From: JBAXAB01 sp043718245
GTDB taxonomy: Bacteria > Patescibacteriota > Minisyncoccia > Phycocordibacterales > CAIZLB01
Assembly: GCA_043718245.1 (NCBI GenBank)
Contig: JAYSWB010000026.1
Location: 1-17,771, forward strand
DNA: 17,771 nucleotides
Reading direction: 5' to 3'
A program made the translations under genes and the position numbers. This document shows, piece after piece, positions 1 to 4,735 of the stretch; the stretch's first letter is position 1, and each line of letters starts with the position of its first letter. Below the pieces are notes generated by a model. That model was not told where the DNA came from, made no database searches, and was given only the letters and a program-made list of their open reading frames with translations.

Positions 1-69
1 TCCAACTAGTATGACAAAAGTAGGTGATTAAATCAAAAAACCCTTAATTTACAACGTTTGAGTTTTTGA

Positions 70-582
70 AAAAGTGGAGGGTGGAGAAGTCGGGAAGAAA
101 TAGGTCCATACATAGCATCGACATTCTATGCCCTCGATCGTTTTGACAAGTCTTTTGAAATGAAAAAGATCTTAGACAGTGGAACTCACATAATCAGCAA
201 TAGATATGTTTCATCCAGTATGGGCCATCAAACAGGGAAAATTGAAGGTAAGGTTCATCGAGATAAGTATTTAAAATGGGTAGATAATTTAGAGCATGAA
301 ATGCTAAATAGTCCGAGAGCTGATTTGATTATTTTCCTTCACGTTCCACCAGAGATTGGTCAAAAATTAGTTGATCAAAAAGCTGCGCGAGAATATACAG
401 CTGGTAAAAAAAGAGATATACACGAAGCAGACCTAGATCACCTTAAGAAGGCCTCAGAAGCTTATAAATATATATCTAAGAAGTTCAATTGGAAAGTTAT
501 TGAGTGTACAAAGAAGGGAGAACTTATGAGTATAGATGAAATTCATAAGTTGGTTTGGGAAAAAGTGACAAAGCTCATATAG
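70..582 (+). pseudogene. tmk: 5'-truncated thymidylate kinase remnant
   Basis: The reading frame open from 70 to the TAG at 580-582 encodes the C-terminal two thirds of a dTMP kinase, the enzyme that phosphorylates dTMP to dTDP. Recognisable are GPYIASTFYALDRFDKSF (from 103), the NRYVSSSMGHQ segment matching the family's (D/N)RY thymidine-site motif, a hydrophobic strand ending FLHVPPE, and KKRDIHEADLDHL of the LID/helix region. The first ATG in frame is at 160, inside the conserved part, so any product from there is 140 aa against about 210 for the family. The N-terminal P-loop (GxxGxGKS/T) is absent in all three + frames of 1-69, which are full of stops. A shift near the A-run at 69-74 would add only a few residues (EFLK). 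I read it as a decayed or truncated copy that cannot bind ATP normally. Family assignment is fairly sure; whether it is a pseudogene or an assembly error is inference. Confidence 0.72.
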
Positions 583-592
583 CTCTGTGGAT

Positions 593-617
593 ATCCTTAC
601 AAATTAAGGATTATTTT
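593..617 (+). terminator. Weak hairpin terminator after tmk remnant
   Basis: ATCCTTA (593-599) and TAAGGAT (605-611) form a perfect 7-bp stem with a 5-nt loop, followed by TATTTT. It lies 10 nt after the tmk stop. The stem is AT-rich, so termination strength is doubtful. Confidence 0.4.
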
Positions 618-674
618 AAGTAAAATTGATCATAAATTCATCTACGTCAAGTAGTATTCACTCATAATAAAAAT

Positions 675-680
675 TATAAT
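675..680 (+). promoter_or_regulatory. Possible -10 box before the coiled-coil gene
   Basis: A consensus TATAAT sits 1 nt before ATG 682 and 13 nt before a second in-frame ATG at 694. No -35 is evident at 16-18 bp. If this box is used, transcription would begin inside the first codons and ATG 694 would be the real start. CATAAT at 663-668 is an alternative box that keeps ATG 682. Confidence 0.3.
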
Positions 681-681
681 T

Positions 682-957
682 ATGAAAACAACTATGACCC
701 CAAACTTTGTCACAACTTATACCTTTAATAAAGCGATGAAAAATATCGATCATCGTTTTGAGTCTGTAGATAAGAAATTTGAAGCTGTCCATAAAGACAT
801 TAACGACTTAAGAGCCATGATCCGAGAGATTATGGAAGAGCAAAGGGTGATTTTCAATAATGATATGACTAGGTATATCGGGGCTGTCATTGAAGAATCC
901 AAAAGTCAGTTCAAAGCACTATACGAACACCCCGTTTTTGCAAACCACAAAGCCTAA
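682..957 (+). CDS. Small coiled-coil hypothetical protein
   Basis: A 91-aa soluble protein with no signal peptide or membrane segment. The centre (about residues 16-60) is strongly helical with heptad-like repeats: FNKAMKNIDHRFESVDKKF, then AVHKDINDLRAMIREIMEE. This suggests a coiled coil and oligomerisation. The C-terminal part (IGAVIEESKSQFKALYEH) looks like a second amphipathic helix. Short proteins with the 'HRFESVDKKFEAV' type of repeat are familiar from Parcubacteria-like genomes, but I do not know a function. The start at 682 may really be the ATG at 694, judged from the position of a TATAAT box. It stands alone between the tmk remnant and argS, in the same direction. Homopolymer-free frame, normal codon use. 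Confidence 0.65.
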   Translation: MKTTMTPNFVTTYTFNKAMKNIDHRFESVDKKFEAVHKDINDLRAMIREIMEEQRVIFNNDMTRYIGAVIEESKSQFKALYEHPVFANHKA

Positions 958-981
958 CTTTTCTCCTCCTTCTTTCTAGAG

Positions 982-987
982 TATAGT
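982..987 (+). promoter_or_regulatory. argS -10 box (leaderless start)
   Basis: TATAGT lies 6 nt before the argS ATG at 994, which puts the expected transcription start at the A of the start codon. No convincing -35 is seen at 16-18 bp (TTTTCT at 959-964 is weak). Confidence 0.5.
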
Positions 988-993
988 ATCCAC

Positions 994-2700
994 ATGAGAG
1001 ACACTCTCTATGAAGGAATAAAAAAGGTCATCACAGAGATGGGACTAGAAGCCCCCTCTATTTTAATTGATTACCCAGGAGACATGTCACATGGCGATCT
1101 GTATACAAACGTGGCCATGATGCTTGCCAAAAAGGCAGGGAAGAACCCGTTTGATTTGGCGAATGAAATCGCTGAAAGTCTAAAAAAACTTTCAATAAAA
1201 AATGTCACAAAAATCGAAGCGGTAAGACCCGGATTCATAAACTTTTCAATAGAGGGTTCATATTTTGATTCTGCGATTAAAACTGTTCTTCATGAAAAAA
1301 TTCATTACGGAAAGAATGCTTCACTAAAAGGTAAGAAGTCTGTTGTCGAATACACCGATCCAAATCCTTTCAAGCTTTTTCACATCGGACATGTCATGGC
1401 AAATACTGTTGGTGAATCAATTGCGCGACTTCTCGAATGGACAAGTGCTGATGTTCGCCGATTTTGCTATCAAGGTGACGTTGGGCGTCACGTTGCGCTT
1501 ACCATTTATGGACTTAGATTAATGGAAACTCCATTTCCAGATGAGAAAATCAGCCTTCACGACAGGGTGACATTTTTAGGACAGGCTTATGCAAAAGGAG
1601 CAACTTATTTAAAAGATCACCCTGAAATCATGGATGAAGTGCAGGAAATAAATAAGAAAATTTATGAACGTTCAGATAACGAAGTAAATGAAATTTATAA
1701 CAAAGGACGTGAATGGAGCCTTGAATATTTCGAGGAAATTTATAAAATTCTCGGAACAAAATTCGACAGATATTTCTTTGAAAGTGAATCGTCTGGTCCA
1801 GGTATTAAAGCAGTCAATGAAGGTGTATCTAAAGGAATTTTTGAAAAAAGCGAGGGGGCGATTATTTTCAATGGTGAAAAGTATGGCTTACACACTGATG
1901 TTTTAATTACAAAAGTTGGATTGCCAACGTACGCAGGAAAGGAAATTGGTCTTGCTGAAATGAAATATAATGCATTCCCATATGATACGGGGATTACTGT
2001 AACTGCAAATGAACAAAACGATTTCTTCAAACTAACTATCAAAGCAAACGAATTATTGTTTCCGTTTCTGGAAGGTAAACTTCATCACATTTCCCATGGC
2101 ATGATGCGCTTACCAGAGGGTAAAATGTCGTCGCGAACAGGGGACGTGGTTTCTGGAAGAGACTTTATAAATGAAACCGTTGCTTCTGTTTTAGAAAAGA
2201 TGAAGGATAGAGAGATTGATAACAAAAATATGATTGCACAAGAAATCGCCATTTCTGCCATAAAGTTTTCAATTTTAAAACAGACTACAGGCAAAGATAT
2301 TATCTACGACAAAAATAAAGCACTTTCATTTGAAGGAGATTCAGGTCCATATATCCAGTATTCTTTTGTGCGGGCAGGATCTGTTCTTCGAAAAGGGGAG
2401 GAAAATGGTTTTGTGGTGGATGAAAATTTTAAAGAGAAGGGTGATACTGTTGATGATAGCGAGTCTATTTTGAAGCGATTGATTGAAAGGTTTCCGAATA
2501 TTGTAGAGAGGGCACAAGTCGAGCACGCTCCGCACCATGTGGCACAGTATCTTTTGATGTTGTCAGGGGCGTTTAATAGTTTTTATGCTTCATCACAAAT
2601 TGCGAATTCGCTATCACGTCTTGCTTTGACGAAGGCTTTTCAATATACGGTACATAATGGTTTGTGGTTGTTGGGGATAAGGGCGCCGAAGGAGATGTAA
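994..2700 (+). CDS. argS: Arginyl-tRNA synthetase
   Basis: Class I aminoacyl-tRNA synthetase charging tRNA-Arg, cytoplasmic, 568 aa and full length for the family. The N-terminal Add-1 tRNA-recognition domain spans about residues 1-90. The catalytic Rossmann fold begins at EYTDPNPFKLFHIGHVMAN with the HIGH motif at 130-133, and continues with GDVGRHVA. The second signature is KMSSR at 377-381, the usual ArgRS variant of KMSKS. The DALR anticodon-binding domain follows (SGPYIQYSFVRAGSVLRK to the C-terminus), ending in the typical LLGIRAPKEM. The ATG at 994 is chosen because the family's N-terminal helix begins there and because a TATAGT box lies 6 nt upstream, consistent with a leaderless mRNA. 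The stop is directly adjacent to the stop of the convergent minus-strand gene. No damaged motif is seen. Confidence 0.97.
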   Translation: MRDTLYEGIKKVITEMGLEAPSILIDYPGDMSHGDLYTNVAMMLAKKAGKNPFDLANEIAESLKKLSIKNVTKIEAVRPGFINFSIEGSYFDSAIKTVLHEKIHYGKNASLKGKKSVVEYTDPNPFKLFHIGHVMANTVGESIARLLEWTSADVRRFCYQGDVGRHVALTIYGLRLMETPFPDEKISLHDRVTFLGQAYAKGATYLKDHPEIMDEVQEINKKIYERSDNEVNEIYNKGREWSLEYFEEIYKILGTKFDRYFFESESSGPGIKAVNEGVSKGIFEKSEGAIIFNGEKYGLHTDVLITKVGLPTYAGKEIGLAEMKYNAFPYDTGITVTANEQNDFFKLTIKANELLFPFLEGKLHHISHGMMRLPEGKMSSRTGDVVSGRDFINETVASVLEKMKDREIDNKNMIAQEIAISAIKFSILKQTTGKDIIYDKNKALSFEGDSGPYIQYSFVRAGSVLRKGEENGFVVDENFKEKGDTVDDSESILKRLIERFPNIVERAQVEHAPHHVAQYLLMLSGAFNSFYASSQIANSLSRLALTKAFQYTVHNGLWLLGIRAPKEM

Positions 2701-3024
2701 TCACTGAATTTCAGAGATAGATTTTTGAACCACCTCGTTAATTAAATTCAGCATACCATTACCGATTTTTGATGAATTTTTACCAGAGATTCTAACTATT
2801 TTTCCGCCCATTGGATCAAGTTCTACATTTAAGTATTCTCCTAGACCGGGTTCATTTCCTATTTTTTCAACGAGAGTATTCATCATTTGTGTTTCTTCTT
2901 CAGTTAATTCCGAAAAACGTGGTTTATCCAGTGAAAAAGAAGCAGTTGTTCCCTCCGTATCAATTTCAACTGGGGTGAAATTATAAGCCTTAGGATCTTC
3001 GATAGTTGGCGCTGATTCAATCAT
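2701..3024 (-). CDS. Hypothetical small acidic protein
   Basis: A 107-aa protein with no membrane segment, signal peptide, or family I recognise. The N-terminal half is acidic and probably extended (EDPKAYNFTPVEIDTEGTTA). The middle is helical and Glu-rich (SELTEEETQMMNTLVEKIG), followed by beta-like LNVELDPMGGKIVRISG and a C-terminal helix (LNLINEVVQKSISEIQ). I chose ATG at 3024 rather than the TTG at 3030, because a TATAAT box ends 6 nt upstream of the ATG and would leave the TTG outside the transcript. It is the only convincing minus-strand gene in the window. Its TGA abuts the argS TAA with no spacer, and it is divergent from trhO. A real gene is supported by its promoter and by the tight packing; the function is unknown. 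Confidence 0.68.
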   Translation of the reverse strand: MIESAPTIEDPKAYNFTPVEIDTEGTTASFSLDKPRFSELTEEETQMMNTLVEKIGNEPGLGEYLNVELDPMGGKIVRISGKNSSKIGNGMLNLINEVVQKSISEIQ

Positions 3025-3030
3025 AATCAA

Positions 3031-3058
3031 ATTATACAGGAGGAAGGTTAAATGTAAA
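3031..3058 (-). promoter_or_regulatory. Promoter of the minus-strand gene
   Basis: Read on the minus strand: TTTACA (3058-3053), a 16-bp spacer, then consensus TATAAT (3036-3031). The -10 box ends 6 nt before ATG 3024, so the mRNA would be leaderless. The -35 box is only 2 bp from the -35 box of the divergent trhO promoter. Confidence 0.6.
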
Positions 3059-3060
3059 AT

Positions 3061-3089
3061 TTGAAAAACTGCCCATTTTACGCTATAAA
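3061..3089 (+). promoter_or_regulatory. trhO promoter
   Basis: TTGAAA (3061-3066), a 17-bp spacer, then TATAAA (3084-3089). ATG 3098 follows after 8 nt, so the transcript has essentially no leader. It is arranged back to back with the minus-strand promoter at 3031-3058. Confidence 0.6.
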
Positions 3090-3097
3090 TACCCCTA

Positions 3098-4072
3098 ATG
3101 ACCCACGAAATCCTTCTCTACTATAAATACACCCCAGTCAACCGACCACACTTATTTGTCGATTGGCACAAGGAACTTTGCAAACGTCTTAATTTAAAGG
3201 GACGTATTTTAATTGCCAACGAAGGTATCAATGGAACAGTAGAAGGTTCTCCGGAAAATAATGCCGAATACATTAATGCTCTAACATCACAGGATGGAAA
3301 AGGGGGAGTTGATAAGTATGGAAATACCCTAAACAGCGACGAAACATATTCTTACGGAAATTTTTCTGATGTTATTTTTAAAAAGTCTATTGGCGATGGA
3401 AAAGCTTTCCCAAAAATGAAAGTAAAATTGCGCGAGGAAATCGTCGCTTCTAAATTAGGTGAAGAAGTTAATCCTGCTGAATATACAGCAACGCATTTAC
3501 CAGCAGAAGAACTTCATAAATGGTTTCGCGAAGGAAAGAAATTTAAAATTATTGATATGCGAAACGACTATGAATTTATCGTGGGACATTTTAAGGATTC
3601 AATAAATCCAGAGATGGAGAACTTCCGTGATTTACCAAAAGTACTTCCTAAGATTGAAGATCTAAAAGAAGTGCCTGTTGTTACAGTTTGTACAGGAGGA
3701 GTGCGCTGTGAAAAAGCTTCTGCTTATATCAAGAAGAAAGGTTTCAAAGAGGTGTATCAACTGGATGGCGGGATGGCGACTTATATGGAAAAGTTTCCAG
3801 GAAAAGATTTCGTAGGCTCTCTGTATGTTTTTGATAATAGAGTAGTCATGAATTATGATGACAAAGTAAAAGAGGGAAAGGGCGGGCAGTTGCACGAGGT
3901 GATTGGGAAATGCATGAAGTGTGGTGTTTCTTCTGAGCGCTATATAAACTGTGCAAATGATTTCTGCCACTTACATTTTATTTGTTGCGAAAATTGTGTG
4001 AATGAAGATGGTAAATCTTATTGTGGAAGAAATTGTGTAGAGAGGAATTTGGTGAGGGTGAGAGGTGAGTAG
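3098..4072 (+). CDS. trhO: tRNA uridine(34) hydroxylase (rhodanese-family TrhO)
   Basis: A 324-aa cytoplasmic protein of the YceA/TrhO family, which hydroxylates wobble uridine 34 of tRNAs (prephenate-independent ho5U34 pathway). The N-terminal ferredoxin-like acylphosphatase-type domain has ILLYYKYTPVNRPH and LKGRILIANEGINGTVEG. The rhodanese domain (about 132-235) has the active-site loop CTGGVRCEKAS with Cys198, preceded by IIDMRNDYEF and followed by VYQLDGGMATYME. The C-terminus has a Cys-rich presumed metal-binding tail: C272, C275, C285, C290, C296, C297, C300, C309 and C313. All hallmark residues are present and the length is normal. It has its own promoter and stands alone; the next gene upstream is divergent. 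It ends with TAG, which helps show that TAG is a true stop in this genome. Confidence 0.93.
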   Translation: MTHEILLYYKYTPVNRPHLFVDWHKELCKRLNLKGRILIANEGINGTVEGSPENNAEYINALTSQDGKGGVDKYGNTLNSDETYSYGNFSDVIFKKSIGDGKAFPKMKVKLREEIVASKLGEEVNPAEYTATHLPAEELHKWFREGKKFKIIDMRNDYEFIVGHFKDSINPEMENFRDLPKVLPKIEDLKEVPVVTVCTGGVRCEKASAYIKKKGFKEVYQLDGGMATYMEKFPGKDFVGSLYVFDNRVVMNYDDKVKEGKGGQLHEVIGKCMKCGVSSERYINCANDFCHLHFICCENCVNEDGKSYCGRNCVERNLVRVRGE

Positions 4073-4085
4073 GTGCAGAACTTTG

Positions 4086-4114
4086 TTGACGAGGGTTATA
4101 TATAGGAGTAGCAT
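4086..4114 (+). promoter_or_regulatory. Promoter P1 of first 49-codon gene
   Basis: TTGACG (4086-4091), a 17-bp spacer, then TAGCAT (4109-4114), followed by TTTATAT and GGACC. The expected start is near 4121-4122. The arrangement is nearly repeated at 4399-4438 (TTGACA, TAGCAT, TTCATATT, GGACC). Confidence 0.55.
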
Positions 4115-4123
4115 TTTATATGG

Positions 4124-4166
4124 ACCACAGGCAAAGAGGCTTGTGGTGTAGAAAACATCAACACCA
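4124..4166 (+). promoter_or_regulatory. Leader with two mutually exclusive hairpins
   Basis: ACCACA (4124-4129) can pair with TGTGGT (4142-4147). TGGTGT (4144-4149) can instead pair with ACACCA (4161-4166). The two stems share 4144-4147, so they cannot coexist. The second stem ends 12 nt before ATG 4179. The leader is about 57 nt, in contrast to the leaderless genes around it. A regulatory role is inference. Confidence 0.35.
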
Positions 4167-4178
4167 AAAATTAAACAC

Positions 4179-4328
4179 ATGTACCATGAGGACTGCCCCA
4201 GCTCAATACTGGGAAGTATGAAAATCGTCACTTCGCGGCCGAAAGGTCACCGTCGAAATGACAAACCGAATCGTCGCGAAGGCGATACTCGTGCCAAGTC
4301 CTGGCACTTCGGCGCTCGTCGCCGATAA
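4179..4328 (+). CDS. Small Arg-rich hypothetical protein A (49 aa)
   Basis: A 49-codon ORF from ATG 4179 to TAA 4326-4328, beginning MYHEDCPSSILGSMKIVTSR and ending SWHFGARRR. By my count it has 9 Arg, 4 Lys, 3 Asp and 2 Glu, a net charge near +8. There is no hydrophobic segment and no family I recognise. It is much richer in G+C and CGN codons than neighbouring genes. Support: a good promoter at a normal leader distance, a hairpin just downstream, and a second ORF of identical length and charge 163 bp further on with the same promoter layout. An internal ATG at 4218 (36 aa), preceded by the small hairpin CCCAG/CTGGG (4197-4213), is an alternative start. The stretch also has internal hairpin potential (GTGCCA/TGGCAC, CGGCG/CGCCG), so a structured non-coding RNA is the main rival reading. 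Confidence 0.4.
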   Translation: MYHEDCPSSILGSMKIVTSRPKGHRRNDKPNRREGDTRAKSWHFGARRR

Positions 4329-4350
4329 AATCCACCCGGTCAATTCACAA

Positions 4351-4385
4351 AGAGCCACAAGCGCGCCCCGCGCGCTTGTGGCTCT
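4351..4385 (+). terminator. Perfect 15-bp GC-rich hairpin
   Basis: Left arm 4351-4365 (AGAGCCACAAGCGCG), loop 4366-4370, right arm 4371-4385, all 15 pairs perfect. It follows the stop of the first small gene by 22 nt and precedes promoter P2 by 13 nt, so a terminator or 3'-end stabiliser fits the position. There is no U-tract after it, which argues against ordinary intrinsic termination. Confidence 0.5.
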
Positions 4386-4398
4386 AAGATTGTCTGGA

Positions 4399-4426
4399 TT
4401 GACAGATTACTAAATATTGATAGCAT
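4399..4426 (+). promoter_or_regulatory. Promoter P2 of second 49-codon gene
   Basis: Consensus TTGACA (4399-4404), a 16-bp spacer, then TAGCAT (4421-4426), followed by TTCATATTGGACC. It repeats the layout of P1 (4086-4114), including the same -10 hexamer and the GGACC initially transcribed sequence. It is the best -35 box in the window. Confidence 0.65.
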
Positions 4427-4454
4427 TTCATATTGGACCTTCAGTAAAAATAGC

Positions 4455-4482
4455 TGTTGGCCCACACAGAACAAAACCAACA
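4455..4482 (+). promoter_or_regulatory. Leader hairpin before second 49-codon gene
   Basis: TGTTGG (4455-4460) pairs with CCAACA (4477-4482) across a 16-nt loop. The stem is followed by an A-run and then ATG 4491. The first small gene has the equivalent arrangement: a 6-bp stem, an A-rich stretch, then ATG. Confidence 0.35.
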
Positions 4483-4490
4483 AAAAAATA

Positions 4491-4640
4491 ATGGCACACG
4501 ACCCAAACTACCACACCTCAACCTCGCGCCAAGGCTCAAAAGGATTGCGCGATCCGCATATGCGCCACAAGAAAACTCGTGACTATCGGCGCCGTCCGAA
4601 ATTCACGCCGACACGTGCTCCGCATGTGATCGATGCTTAA
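4491..4640 (+). CDS. Small Arg-rich hypothetical protein B (49 aa)
   Basis: A 49-codon ORF from ATG 4491 to TAA 4638-4640, beginning MAHDPNYHTSTSRQGSKGLR and ending PTRAPHVIDA. The middle is strongly basic (HMRHKKTRDYRRRPKF). By my count it has 8 Arg, 4 Lys, 5 His and 4 Asp, a net charge near +8. It has no membrane segment and no family I recognise; a nucleic-acid-binding or ribosome-associated role would suit the composition but is a guess. Codons are mostly C/G-ending, unlike most neighbours. Support for a real, strongly expressed gene: a TTGACA/TAGCAT promoter with a leader of about 58 nt, a GC-rich intrinsic terminator 26 nt after the stop, and the matching gene upstream at 4179-4328. No Shine-Dalgarno is seen. 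Confidence 0.6.
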   Translation: MAHDPNYHTSTSRQGSKGLRDPHMRHKKTRDYRRRPKFTPTRAPHVIDA

Positions 4641-4665
4641 CCCCCCCAACAACCTTTTAACTCCC

Positions 4666-4703
4666 GACCGGGGGCGTCACCATGCGCCTCCGGTCTTTCT
4701 TTT
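4666..4703 (+). terminator. Intrinsic terminator before ileS
   Basis: GACCGGGGGCG (4666-4676) pairs with CGCCTCCGGTC (4685-4695) in an 11-bp stem with one G-U pair and an 8-nt loop, followed by TTTCTTTT. It is the clearest rho-independent terminator in the window and ends transcription of the second small gene. The ATG at 4682 lies in its loop, which argues against that codon as the ileS start. Confidence 0.8.
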
Positions 4704-4719
4704 ATTCCCCCAATTTCAA

Positions 4720-4728
4720 TGCTAATAT
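4720..4728 (+). promoter_or_regulatory. ileS extended -10 promoter (leaderless start)
   Basis: TGC followed by TAATAT (4723-4728) forms an extended -10 element. It ends 7 nt before ATG 4736, so the transcript would begin at the start codon. The -35 region would fall on the terminator's T-tract and is weak. Confidence 0.5.
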
Positions 4729-4735
4729 AACTTTC

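Noticed and set aside
2701..2703. TGA recoded as glycine, as in some CPR lineages (SR1/Gracilibacteria)
   Set aside because: No conserved gene in the window has an internal in-frame TGA, and one gene appears to end with TGA, so the standard bacterial code fits.
4121..4385. tmRNA, RNase P RNA, SRP RNA or 6S RNA in the GC-rich gap
   Set aside because: I looked for the conserved signatures (GAGGAAAGTCC of RNase P, the tmRNA tag and CCA end, the SRP tetraloop region) and found none; the small-ORF reading explains the layout better, though an unknown RNA is not excluded.
4086..4438. CRISPR-like or transposon repeat
   Set aside because: There are only two imperfect copies of about 40 bp, each interpretable as a promoter; no regular spacers, target duplications or transposase.
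4682..4735. N-terminal extension of ileS from ATG 4682
   Set aside because: The codon lies in the loop of a strong intrinsic terminator, and a -10 box 7 nt before ATG 4736 would exclude it from the transcript.
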